The notes under the pieces were generated by a model, which was not told the origin of the DNA, did no database searches, and saw only the letters and a list, made by a program, of their open reading frames with translations. DNA of 38,444 nt from Priapulus caudatus (lineage: Eukaryota; Priapulida; Priapulimorpha; Priapulimorphida; Priapulidae). Shown piece after piece: positions 22,701-31,700 of the stretch. Numbering within the stretch: position 1 is the first letter of the stretch; each line of letters starts with the position of its first letter. The DNA is taken from NCBI RefSeq assembly GCF_000485595.1, contig NW_014577072.1, forward strand, positions 744,041 to 782,484. Reading direction: 5' to 3'. A program made the position numbers and the translations under genes.

Positions 22701-25700
22701 TCGATAATGAACTTCGCAAAAAAGAACCAGCAGCGCACCATTTATTGCATTACTTAGAATCAATAAAGTTTTAAATTCGTGACCTGACTATATTTCGTCA
22801 TTATGCTGCCACTTTCGTTTTTTTTTTATTAACAAAGATATATTTGCAATATGCTCTACGTTCTACTAGGTTCCTACTACGCATCAACATATCAAAACAA
22901 CCGCATTCAATTTCTATCACATTCATGTGCATTCACATGCATTTCCATATGCAAATGTAAAAGTACAACGATTCAAATTAATGGCAATTTGTAAAAACCA
23001 GATGCACACAAGGAGTGGAGGAGTATAGACAGACAGCACCTATGTTGGAAACAAATCGACAAACGTTTTCAGTAAAAGGGCTTCAGGTTGTCAGCTTTTA
23101 AATATTTCGGCATAAAAAATCAATTATATCCTGCATTCACTGCACGCACGCAGCTACACATACTCTATAGTGGTGCGTGACTACAGTGGATAACGCACAT
23201 TGAAACACAATGAAACGCCCCTGATAATTCGATAGTGTAAGATTTCGACATTCTACATAATATCCTGTTCTTTTATGTCACGTGGAAACAATGAGTAAAC
23301 TTGTAATTATGTGTGAATCGAGGCTGGGTACAAGACTCTGTACTGAGGTACAGCCGTACTTAAATTAGTCGCTCAATCTCCGAATTCCCACAACAAAAGA
23401 CACATGCTAAGGAAACAGTACTGTACACAGATGAAGCATGATGCTATGATTAAAAGTAAATAGCTCATTACATGCAGCAAGCCATGTTTGACATATGTGC
23501 ACATATTGAAATGTCACAGATGACAGAAATACATTCCAAACTGCGCAAGAACAGAAAAAAAAAAAACTTACAGTCGAGCTTTTCATCGAGTGTACCTCTG
23601 GATGTGACTGACAGAGCGATGATGAACTCTTTGAAGGAAATGAAGCCATCCTGCGGGAATTTTGTTTACAACATGAATTCAATGGTGGCTACATTTTTCA
23701 TCCAGGCGCAAGAACATTATGGCGGAAGGGGTCGTTGTCGTATAGGATACCTAGGTAGCCTACGCCTACTCCCTAACCCTAACCATATCAGATAGTTACC
23801 TCGAGTACATATATGTAGTACCCTATACGACATTAACGACCCTTCGTGCGGCATTAACAGCACCATTTATATAACCATGGACATACAATTTGGAGCGTAA
23901 CTACTACAAGAATTAGAGCACTCCTGAGCCAGCTGAAAGTCAATATGCCAACAAGTGCATGCACCCTCCCGCACACACTATCATATATGCATGAAAGATG
24001 CATATATTCACACTACATATCAGTGAAATGGTAACTTTTCACGATGCCATGTTAATTTACATACATCTCCATCAAAACATAGTAATACCAATACGTGCTG
24101 CATAAAAAAATAACCACACCACTTCTCCACTATCATTTCGTATTTTCTATTTTCAAAGTACGTTACGTTCATTAACGTTCAAGTTACGTTCATTAACGTT
24201 CAGTAATGTTCATTAACGTTAAAGTTTCATTACGTTACTCATGCATGTAACGTAGGAAAACCCACTCATATATCTTATGCCACAATATAGCTGCCAAGGT
24301 CTGTCTCCCTGGGTACTGCCGGAACGTACCCTGGTACTATCTAATATGCCGGACCATACCTCGCCTACTCCACTAACGAGTCTAGGCCCTGGCTAGTCGC
24401 CTACGCCTACTCCCTAGAACTCTAACCCTATCAGATAGTTACCAGGGTACGTTCGGGTATACCGAACCGAACCCAGGGTACGTTCCGGCAGTACCCAGGG
24501 ACTGGCAGGGAGACATAGACCCTATCAGCCACAATATATTGCAGTAGATAACTGTTAGAAAAGCTGGCAGTGGTATCATTTAATCTGTCAAAAGATGGCA
24601 TTCCTTAATAAAGTCCCTACATAATGATAAAATACTAGTAAGTAGTTTCATCTCAAAATAATAAACTATAGAATCTACTGATATGACTACTAATCTTGTT
24701 TGTTCTGTTGTAAACCTTCAACAAAGATACACCATCTGCCTGGCAACTATAGTCTGACTGATGTCACAGTTTATGCAGCCTAGATGGGCTGTGTGACCGA
24801 GTGTGTAATTCATGCAGTGCATTCATGCTAGGCATTGATATTCTTGATATTATTTGTGGTTAGAATGATTGTTTTGGGATATATCAATACACTGGTAAAC
24901 CTTTATGTTTCTGTGTAGATATTATAACTATCATCACATGTATTTTAAGTATCACTTTTATATCGATAAGAATGTTACAAGAATCTTACTAGTCACTGTA
25001 AATTTTGCAAAGGCAGACAGAGTTATGTAATTTTTTCATACTCAAATGAACTTTTGTATTTTTTGTATTGTTTGAATTAAAGATTTCAAATAACCTCTCA
25101 CACAATATAGAAAAACTATTACAGTCCAAACTATTACCAATACTTAAGCTCATAGGGTCTATGTCCCCCAGGGTACTGCCGGAACGTACCCTGGTAACTA
25201 TTTGATATGGTTAGGGTTAGGGTTAGGGTTAGGGTTAGGGTTAGGGTTAGGTAGTAGGCGTAGGTGACTCCCTAGACTCGTTAGTGGAGTACGTAGGCGA
25301 GGTACGGTTCGGCATATTAGATAGTACTAGGGTACGTTCCGGTATACCGAACCATACCCAGGGTACCTACTGGCAGTACCCTGGGGGACATAGCAATACT
25401 TAAAAGGTCATTACCAAACATTCGGCAGGTAATATCTGCTAAAAATATGAATCTCCTAAAGTGTGTTTAATTGGTTTGTTTCTTGCCGTTTTGAATTTCT
25501 GGATTTGATTTGTATTTGATGTTCATAAATAATTACAACCTCTACTTACCTTATCAGAGTCAAAAACATTGAAGACAAAACCGGCAAACTTTGCTGGGTC
25601 ACCATGAGGAAAAAACTGTTGGTAGATTGTCTGAAATTCCTATACGGACAGTAGCGATAAATAAGCAAACACATTTGCGTAGTGGTGTAACTGAATTCCA

Positions 25701-28700
25701 ATTACTATTACTATAATAGAGATATGTACAGCTTTATATTTTTATCATATAGACAAATCATACAACACATCTTGACCAAAAATTTCAATGCACTTCAATT
25801 ATCACCAATAGGTGATATCGGAAAGTCCAGCTGTGTTATTTAGGTCATATATAAGGGGGTATAAAATGGCAGGGGCGCGCTTAGGAAAGTACATGATTAA
25901 TGTAAACACTCGTGCGTTTTTAGTTTTTGCATTAACCCAAACATTGCAAAATATCCCAAATGACCACAATCACATTCGTAAATGTTTCTGTAAACAGAAA
26001 CGCACCTGTGAATTGAAGTACGATGTTAGTGAAGAGAATTATAAATAAAAAACCTAGACTAGTACTATCATAACCGTATTTTACTGTTATATATATGCAA
26101 CTTATACCCCCTCTTATCTGATCTCAATACGGCGGCGGGGACTTTCCGATATGGCTTATAGATTTTACTCACTTCTTTTCGTAATATTCCACTTGGACAA
26201 TCCTTCATAAAGTCTTTGTGCCTGGTAAGATATCAAATATGATTATATATTAAACGAGAAGATTGCAGAAAGTTCAATTATCTCAAACATTTATACAGGT
26301 AGGGTATATAGTATATACCCACTACTAATAGTTTGCATCAGGCTAAATAACAATTAAAGGGATCGTTTACTCTAGGTTCTAGGGTTATTTTCAGTTAATT
26401 TAGGTTAAAATTACGCTACATAAAAAGTTTCATGGTTCAATCAGCATTAGAAATATTATTAAAAAATGTTTTAAAACTAACGACTACAGTTTGATTACAA
26501 CGACGGTGGCGCCACTGAAAGCCCACGATCTGATGAGTTGCGCAAAACCACTTTTCAGCCAAGGGCTATACAGACCGAGGGTGTTTCTTATTTATTCATT
26601 TAAAAGCAGAAGGATTGTAATATCTTATAAACGACATATAGTTTCAGTTATAATATGGATAAATTTGCTCTAAAATGAATATCATTTGGTTAAATAGCAT
26701 TTAGGTATAAATATAATTGCACTTTTGTGATTAGCCCTCGGTCTGTAACGTGCAAAATAAATTGTCAAATACGCAACTTTTTTGGGGTGGCAGCACGGTC
26801 GCGGGTGTCATGGCGCCGTTTAAATTTCGTAGCGTTGATGTGTAATTAATTATAACAATTAAATTAGGTATCTGGTAACAAATACGTGTGGGTATAGACA
26901 ATTTGTTATACAGTAAGTACAGTTGTATGCAGTAAAATCCTAGAGTCTACTATCCCTTTAAGTGAATTGGTGCAAGACAATTCTTCTGGCACTGATTACT
27001 CTTGTTGCCCCCTATTATTACAGTAACACTGCTGCTTCAATTAGAGTTTACATTTAAATTGGGGAACAATATTCTATGTTTTAATGCACAATATCAGTTA
27101 AAGTAAAATCAATGTCAAAAATTTGTGGTTCAATAGGTAATAGAAATGTTTTTTTGAATTTTGTTTTTAATGTGTTAATGATCATTAATTTACTTTTAAT
27201 GCCCTTACCACCATTATATGTGCATCCAATAATCATGTTGTGCTATTTAACTATTCCGCTGCAGGCTACAGACGGAGGGCAATTCTCACTTATTTTAATA
27301 TTTATACTAATTATAAGAAGCATTACAATATCTTATATCTCACTATTTGTTCTAGTTAAAATATGTAGGTTATTATTGCAAATAGAAATTTGTTTAGTTA
27401 AACAGTAGTTAGGTACATATATAATTACAGTTTTGTGTTTAGCTCCCAGTCTGAAATATGAAAAACAAAAATTCAAGAGCATAAATTGTCAGGTGGCAGC
27501 ACAGCTGTACGGAGTCATGAAAGTGCCCATACATGCATGCTGATTTTAATGATATTTGATGTTTAATAAGGGCGCGTTTGTTTGGGCAGATCACAAGATC
27601 TGGATCACATGCGTCCCAGGAACTAGCCGTTTGTTTGGTTGGATCCACTACACCAGATCCCCCCAATTGGACCCTGCTGGTACAAGCAGGGTTTGAAGGG
27701 GAATTAATGTGGCTTCAACTCAGCACTGCTTATTGGTAGTAATGAACCATCTTGTGATAGGTCACAGCAATAGTAGACCCATTGGATGAGACTCTGCATT
27801 TGTTTGGGTAGATCAGGATCAAGTGATCCAGATCAGACAAGTTCATCCCACACAAATTAACAGCTAGACCTTAAGAAAGGTGAATGGGTGATAACTGAAA
27901 TATGTAGGTGTAGTGTCGTTTTTATGCAATAAATATCATAATATGCTCATAAAATCCTAATAATAATGCTCCTCTTTATTCACGGAAACCATGAAAATAC
28001 ATGAGCAGTTTCTGGAAAATGAACACTTTTTACAAATGTAGGCATACTCACCATTGCTGCAGTTCCTTCTTGTCAACTAGAAAAAAAAAGGATATATAAT
28101 AGGAAAAATAAATACTTGGATTTTGATCGAGGCCGGCTCATGGACGTCACATGGACATCTATAGGTGTCCAAAATTACATACTTTACTCTTGAAATAGTA
28201 GATTTAACTAAACAACTGTTCTGTGTGAAAAGGGTGGAAAAGTTAATTAGAATCTCCATGGATAAGGGCTTGCTCACAGGCACTTGAAACGTCTCAATAA
28301 AAAAAAGGTCAATAAACACGAAATGTATTTACTACCAGTCTTAAAGTGACTGCGTCACGAATTTTCTATGGTAAAATTTGTAAAATTTTTGTTGCCATTT
28401 TTTTACAGGTATCATCAAATTCTTACCTGATAAGATTGTTTCTCAACTAGCTAAAAATCCAAAAAACCTGTACGATTTGATATTAGTGTTCATAACATTA
28501 ATTGCTTGCTATGGGCTATGTATGAGTCACGAGTGTATGTTCACATCAAACAATAATGTAAAATAAGAAGTATAATGCAGCAATTTAACCATATTTTTTT
28601 ACTATTTACGGTGACGTAATCACTTTAATGTTTCTCTACTCTATTTCGCCTATTATTGCCACCAATTACCCGTAGAGGCCAGTAAAATGCTCATCTGCAT

Positions 28701-29787
28701 CACACAAGTACACCGCACGCACGCCCTGTGCACAATTACAACTACATGCATAAGAGAGCAGGTAGGAAAGCGTGATCGCATTTTATGCCAGGTTTCGTAA
28801 CTGCACCTGTCCCCCAATGCTTCCACGAAAAATGGCTCACAAAACACAGAATGATCGGGCTTTTTAACACTTATTTATCTACATGGACATCTCACCTATC
28901 TTTTTTAACACTTTCCACAACTTTATACCCTGTATTTATGCATTTATTCCTCAAAGTGCTAGCACTACTTGCGTTTCGTTTTCAAATGCTGTTGTGTACA
29001 CGCGTGACATCTCGTGGCGTCACGCTACCAAGATGGAGGCTGTTTGGTGTGTTTTCGTTCTGTAGTCGTGTGAAATGAAGCAAGCGTCGAGCGAATTTTG
29101 CGATCACGCTTTCTTACCTGCTCTCTTATGCATGTAGTTATAATTGTGCACAGGGCGTGCGTGCGGTGTACTTGTGTGTTGCAGATGAGAATTTGACCGG
29201 CATTTACGGGTAATTAGCGGCAATAGCGAAATAGAGTAGAGAAACATTAAGACTATGGTAGTAAATACATTTCATGTCGGCCCAAGGATAGAGAACATGG
29301 GTCCCAATAAAACCAATGTGCCTAACCCTAATTCTAACCCTAACCCTAATCATAACCATAACCCTAACCTATTATATTGATATAATATTATATTTATATT
29401 GATGTAAATGACATTGGTTTTATTGGAACCCATGTTCTCTATCCTTGAACCGAAAGATCGCGGATGCAAACCCGTGCTTCTTGAGCCACCGTTGCCGCAT
29501 TGTGAGGCCCAAGGATATAAGAGCTGTCCATATTTGCACATTTGGGACAGTTCTTATATTCTTGAACCCATTGTGCTGTACGTGGCGTGGGAAACTTGTC
29601 ACTTGAGACTGCGAGTCCATGACAATAATAATGAATGAATAAAGCCATGAATGCAATAATGCTCAATGGCCATTGATGATTGATAAGATAACTTTGGATG
29701 TGATGATTACGTCGAATACTTACAGTAGGTACAAGCTTGTAATTCCCGGATCTCGTGAGCAGTTAGCTTACTGCTACCTTTCCCCAT
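19685..29787 (-). CDS. NCS1: Frequenin/neuronal calcium sensor 1-type protein, 7 exons, 189 aa
   Basis: A complete gene. Joining 29787-29724, 28076-28052, 26221-26173, 25639-25550, 23650-23572, 21955-21789 and 19780-19685 gives 570 nt with every junction in phase and GT-AG. The product begins MGKGSSKL: Gly2 and Ser6 fit N-myristoylation. EF-1 is degenerate (CPSG at 38-41), as in all NCS proteins. EF-2 (73-84, [12 protein letters not shown]), EF-3 (109-120, [12 protein letters not shown]) and EF-4 (157-168, [12 protein letters not shown]) are canonical. An intact EF-4 and [14 protein letters not shown] point to frequenin/NCS-1 rather than recoverin. Family members sense Ca2+ at membranes and regulate PI4-kinase, GPCR kinases and exocytosis. 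The end is oddly ...[11 protein letters not shown] instead of the usual ...YDGLV. NCS-2-like paralogues of invertebrates are the main alternative. Confidence 0.95.
20690..21730. repeat. Degenerate G-rich minisatellite in calcium-sensor intron 6
   Basis: From 20690 to about 20880, units of roughly 51-55 nt repeat with GGCAGATTTCA...GGGGTTGTTATCCTAG. Beyond that, to about 21730, looser units with GGGGATG/GGTTATCATGG-type motifs continue. Short plus-strand open frames here read the repeat antisense to the gene and are not convincing genes. Confidence 0.7.
21789..21955 (-). CDS. NCS1: Calcium-sensor exon 6
   Basis: 167 nt, residues 103-158. It holds the complete EF-3 and the [11 protein letters not shown]...[13 protein letters not shown] segment diagnostic of the frequenin branch, then the first two positions of the EF-4 loop. 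Acceptor CTGCTCCAG, donor GTAAGT. Confidence 0.97.
21956..23571 (-). other. Calcium-sensor intron 5
   Basis: AT-rich and without exon-like or repeat structure that I can recognise, apart from short homopolymer runs. Confidence 0.6.
23572..23650 (-). CDS. NCS1: Calcium-sensor exon 5
   Basis: 79 nt, residues 77-102 plus one base of W103. It finishes the EF-2 loop (DGFISFKE) and carries the conserved [17 protein letters not shown] linker. Acceptor TTCCCGCAG, donor GTAAGT followed by a T-rich intron start. Confidence 0.95.
23726..23844. mobile_element. Hairpin element with the shared telomere-like core but different arms
   Basis: Arms AAGGGGTCGTTGTCGTATAG and, inverted, CTATACGACATTAACGACCC enclose a core of CGCCTACTCCCTAACCCTAA...CCATATCAGATAGTTACC. 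The core matches that of the elements at 7.6, 24.3, 25.2 and 37.2 kb, but the stem arms are unrelated to theirs. A right-half copy is at 90-137. Confidence 0.75.
24155..24240. repeat. Short tandem repeat, CATTAACGTT-type
   Basis: Imperfect units of about 9-20 nt containing GTTCATTAACGTTC and GTTACGTTC. Confidence 0.7.
24290..24527. mobile_element. Telomere-motif hairpin element, copy 2
   Basis: Termini are AAGGTCTGTCTCCCTGGGTA and, inverted, GGGAGACATAGACCCT. The inner inverted arms again carry GGAACGTACCCTGG. The core is CTCCCTAGAACTCTAACCC, with the telomere-like part mostly eroded. Direct repeats GCCACAATATA flank it at 24279-24289 and 24528-24538 (11 nt). It lies in calcium-sensor intron 4. 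Confidence 0.85.
25148..25393. mobile_element. Telomere-motif hairpin element, copy 3 (best preserved)
   Basis: A perfect 22-bp outer stem pairs the CTATGTCCCCCAGGGTACTG side (from 25160) with its complement ending GGGGGACATAG at 25393. The loop has seven uninterrupted GGTTAG/GGGTTA units (about 25207-25250). Direct repeats CAATACTTAA flank it at 25138-25147 and 25394-25403 (10 nt). Relative to copies 1 and 2 the core is inverted (TTAGGG on plus). It lies about 150 nt downstream of calcium-sensor exon 4 (25550), within intron 4. Confidence 0.9.
25550..25639 (-). CDS. NCS1: Calcium-sensor exon 4
   Basis: 90 nt, phase 0 at both ends, residues 47-76: [18 protein letters not shown], then the entering helix and first half of the EF-2 loop (FDSDK). 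Acceptor CCGTATAG, donor GTAAGT. Confidence 0.95.
25815..26152. mobile_element. MITE with ATATCGGAAAGTCC ends in intron 3
   Basis: Terminal inverted ATATCGGAAAGTCC (25815-25828) and GGACTTTCCGATAT (26139-26152). Subterminal AAGGGGGTATAA and its inverse TTATACCCCCT also pair. It fills most of the 533-nt intron and stops 20 nt from exon 3. The plus-strand open frame inside is incidental. Confidence 0.8.
26173..26221 (-). CDS. NCS1: Calcium-sensor exon 3
   Basis: 49 nt; completes W30 and encodes residues 31-46 ([16 protein letters not shown]), the inactive EF-1. Acceptor ATCTTACCAG, donor GTGAGT. A MITE ends only 20 nt past its donor side. Confidence 0.93.
26358..26957. mobile_element. 600-bp TTAA-flanked element in intron 2
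   Basis: TTAA at 26354-26357 and 26958-26961 flanks inverted ends AGGGATCGTTTACTCTAGG and, on the right, CCTAGAGTCTACTATCCCT. TTAA duplications are typical of piggyBac and Kolobok superfamilies. No transposase is encoded. Confidence 0.85.
27090..27530. mobile_element. Older relative of the 26358-26957 element
   Basis: The segment around 27290-27520 aligns by eye with 26580-26810. Shared features include the AGAAG..TTACAATATCTTAT-type stretch, TAGGTA..ATATAATT, and GGTGGCAGCAC..GTC..G..GTCATG. It is strongly diverged. The open frame at 27112-27408 falls inside this relic and is not a credible gene. Confidence 0.55.
27565..27860. mobile_element. Fragments of foldback repeats in intron 2
   Basis: GTTTGTTTGGGCAGATCA and similar words recur at about 27567, 27630 and 27802. 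A small palindrome (ATTTGTTTGGG... with ...CCCACACAAAT) spans about 27799-27859. AATAGTAGACCCATTGGAT at about 27769 matches the terminus of the element at 32971, indicating a solo end. Confidence 0.5.
28052..28076 (-). CDS. NCS1: Calcium-sensor exon 2, 25-nt micro-exon
   Basis: It encodes the rest of F22, DKKELQQ and the first two bases of W30, reproducing the family's TYF.KKE.QQW stretch exactly. The acceptor is TTTTTTCTAG and the donor is GTGAGT. Without it the reading frame between exons 1 and 3 breaks. Confidence 0.93.
28275..29277. mobile_element. Third copy of the hAT-like foldback, right end lost
   Basis: The left end CACAGGCACTTGAAACGTCT is intact. Inverted arms at about 28630-28790 and 29075-29245 (GGTAGGAAAGCGTGATCGCA and inverse) pair. 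The right arm stops near 29277, about 40 nt short of a CCTGTG end, and passes straight into another hairpin repeat. It is more diverged than the 8.9-kb copy and contains a TTAA MITE. It lies in calcium-sensor intron 1. Confidence 0.8.
28345..28624. mobile_element. 280-bp TTAA MITE inside the third hAT-like copy
   Basis: Inverted ends AGTGACTGCGTCAC and GTGACGTAATCACT are bounded by TTAA at 28341-28344 and 28625-28628. The host sequence in other copies reads ATTCTTAATGTTTCT. Here it is split at exactly that TTAA, which shows the insertion and its TTAA duplication. Confidence 0.92.
29281..29450. mobile_element. Hairpin repeat with CCCTAA-like loop, separate family
   Basis: Arms of about 34-40 bp (AAGGATAGAGAACATGGGTC... 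at 29285 and its inverse to 29446) surround a loop containing CCTAACCCTAATTCTAACCC and further variants (29322-29368) plus an AT-rich stretch. Its arms share nothing obvious with the 7.6-kb family. A second, shorter hairpin starting CCCAAGGATATAAGAGCTGT follows at about 29508-29566 and shares CCCAAGGATA. Confidence 0.75.
29724..29787 (-). CDS. NCS1: Calcium-sensor exon 1 (start codon)
   Basis: It encodes residues 1-21 plus one base of codon 22. The donor is TACT|GTAAGT. It includes the myristoylation signal MGKGSS and an N-terminal helix ([10 protein letters not shown]). The sequence upstream of the ATG (CCAAAG) has A at -3 and G at +4. Confidence 0.93.
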
Positions 29788-30100
29788 CTTTGGCCTATAG
29801 CGCGCCTCAAGTTATACCTTGATGTCACATTTTTTCTGGAACAGGTGTGTTTACGATCAGTTTGTTTATAAACACCGTCGCCATGTCGTGTCAACTGCCA
29901 TCTGTTGTCTGTAATTGTAAACTTCGAGACGAAGGCACGCGCTGACGCTGCGCTTTTGCATGATACCGCGCGCATATGAAGCGAAATGTTGTGTTTATTC
30001 TTTTAGCACATTAATCACATTTATAATAATATTATGCTTATTACATTATACTTAATATAAATCCAATTAAAATAGGTACTGCTGTCGTTTAAACTGGCCA
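29788..30100. other. Upstream region of the calcium-sensor gene
   Basis: This covers the likely 5' UTR and proximal promoter on the minus strand. A CpG-containing patch lies at about 29930-29990 (GCGCGTGCCTTCGTC-type on minus). No clear TATA box or initiator can be assigned. Confidence 0.35.
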
Positions 30101-30107
30101 TTGAAAT

Positions 30108-30260
30108 TTAGATATATATATATATATAAAAACTAATATTTTGCGAAATAAATTGCCGACATAATGTCCTGTCACTTTATCTCTTACTCCCTCCTCCACT
30201 CTTTATCTATCTACTATCTTATCTATCCATCTATCTATCTATCAAACTATATATATATAC
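30108..30260. repeat. (TA)n and (TATC)n microsatellites
   Basis: TA array near 30113-30128 and a TATC-type array about 30196-30242, followed by another TA run. Confidence 0.9.
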
Positions 30261-31217
30261 ATATATACGCGTCCCGCCACGCTCGCGGGGTGGGAGAGGG
30301 TGAGGGGGACCCACCCTCGCAGAATTTTATCTGAGAAATACACGTTTGTAATTAAATAAAATCTGAGTATATATTTAATCATTTGAAGTAGGGGCCTACT
30401 TTATTTTATCTCCAATGGGACAGATTTTTAGCACATATGAGAAAATCGGACTTGCAGTCACAGATGGTAGGCTCTGATCCCTGGACCCACTTGGTTCGAC
30501 CAGCCTACATAATGCCATAATAACCTGCTAATTGCGCTAAGACGACTACACTTGTGTTTCATTCTTAAACACCAAGAAATTCAAGCAACAAAGAAACCAC
30601 TTTCGTTCCAGAAGACTAGAAATTAGCGCTTAAGATTATTGAATTTAAAGATGTTCAGGTGCGGCATTGCTTCGTTCACAAGGACACACATGCACGCACG
30701 CACTCACGCGCGCACGCACGCACCCGTTCGGCGTTCACGCACGCACGGCGTTTAATTACTCTATAATTCTATAGCAGATAGTATCAGGAGTAGATAATAG
30801 AGATATACCGCTGATAGTATATACCGCTTGTGTAGCACTACACCATTTTCCATATCACCGCTATGCGGTACCGGTTCGCACTGAATACATTGCATAATAT
30901 TGTATAACCGGCAAGATCTGTTTCATTGGTTGTGACTCGCCGTTTCAGGAGTGAATAATAATCGATTATAATAATTATAATATTTATATTATATATAATA
31001 ATAATCTATTATTCCTATATATCTCTTATTCCTTATCTACTATGTGTAGACGTTTAACTGACATTGAAACATCTTCGTTCTTACGCGTCCAGCTATGCTG
31101 CACGATGATCGGTTCTTGAGTATTACTGCTTGGGCTATTACTGAGGTTATGCCAAAGAGTGTATATATAAAGCTGTAAGCCACTCTTTACACGCTCTGTT
31201 ATAAGTATGCGCGTTCA
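30261..31217. other. No gene seen; simple and AT-rich repeats
   Basis: A short G/C-rich patch with GAGGGGGACCCACCCTCG lies near 30300-30322. CACG-type units are at about 30688-30755. A long AT-rich imperfect palindrome with TAATAATCGATTATAATAAT spans about 30950-31015. Confidence 0.5.
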
Positions 31218-31262
31218 TGAGTGCGTGCGTGCGTGCGTGCGCGTGCGTGCGTACGTGTGCGC
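31218..31262. repeat. (GTGC)n simple repeat
   Basis: GTGCGTGC array, interrupted. Confidence 0.9.
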
Positions 31263-31317
31263 TCGTGCGTGCATATGCTTGCGCACGTTCCACCAGTGAA
31301 CAAAACACTGACACGGT

Positions 31318-31700
31318 AAGATTCAAGATTCAAGATGTTTATTTGTACATAAGTCGTGTATATACAGTTTACAGCGGCAAATAGGAAATATACAAGGCAT
31401 AGTTAATATCTAGTTTACAAAGGAAGCACAGGAGTGGCGAAAGAACCCGCAGGTCATCAAAGTCTGCCACCCCTCAAAAAAATGTAATACTAATAGTAGC
31501 CAAATGGGTCACTATTATAATATACTTGGTTGCCACAGTGGATGGTGAGCATGAGAAACAGCAAAAACATGACAGAGAGAATGAGCAAAATGATCAAAAC
31601 AAAATGAACAAGAAAACTGAACAAATGTGAACAGGTAGAGATGAGTTCATACCTGGAGGATCTGCACTCAAGGCTCCCGCCTCGTAGACCTTCACTAACA
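31318..31700 (-). mobile_element. Candidate 5'-truncated LINE 3' end
   Basis: On the minus strand the segment ends ...AAATAAACATCTTGAATCTTGAATCTTACC, with a 7-nt tail repeat (TTGAATC). This ending, with AATAAA-like sequence just before the tail, is typical of CR1/L2-type non-LTR elements. No reverse transcriptase is present. The upstream boundary is a guess. Confidence 0.4.

Noticed and set aside
23472-23795. 107-codon plus-strand open frame
   Set aside because: It is antisense to calcium-sensor exon 5 and runs into a hairpin element.
25207-25250. TTAGGG repeats as a chromosome end
   Set aside because: They are short, internal, and lie within the loop of a hairpin element bounded by a target duplication, so they are interstitial.
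27112-27408. 98-codon hydrophobic open frame
   Set aside because: It lies within a degraded TTAA element in an intron; AT-rich DNA readily gives Ile/Leu/Phe-rich frames.
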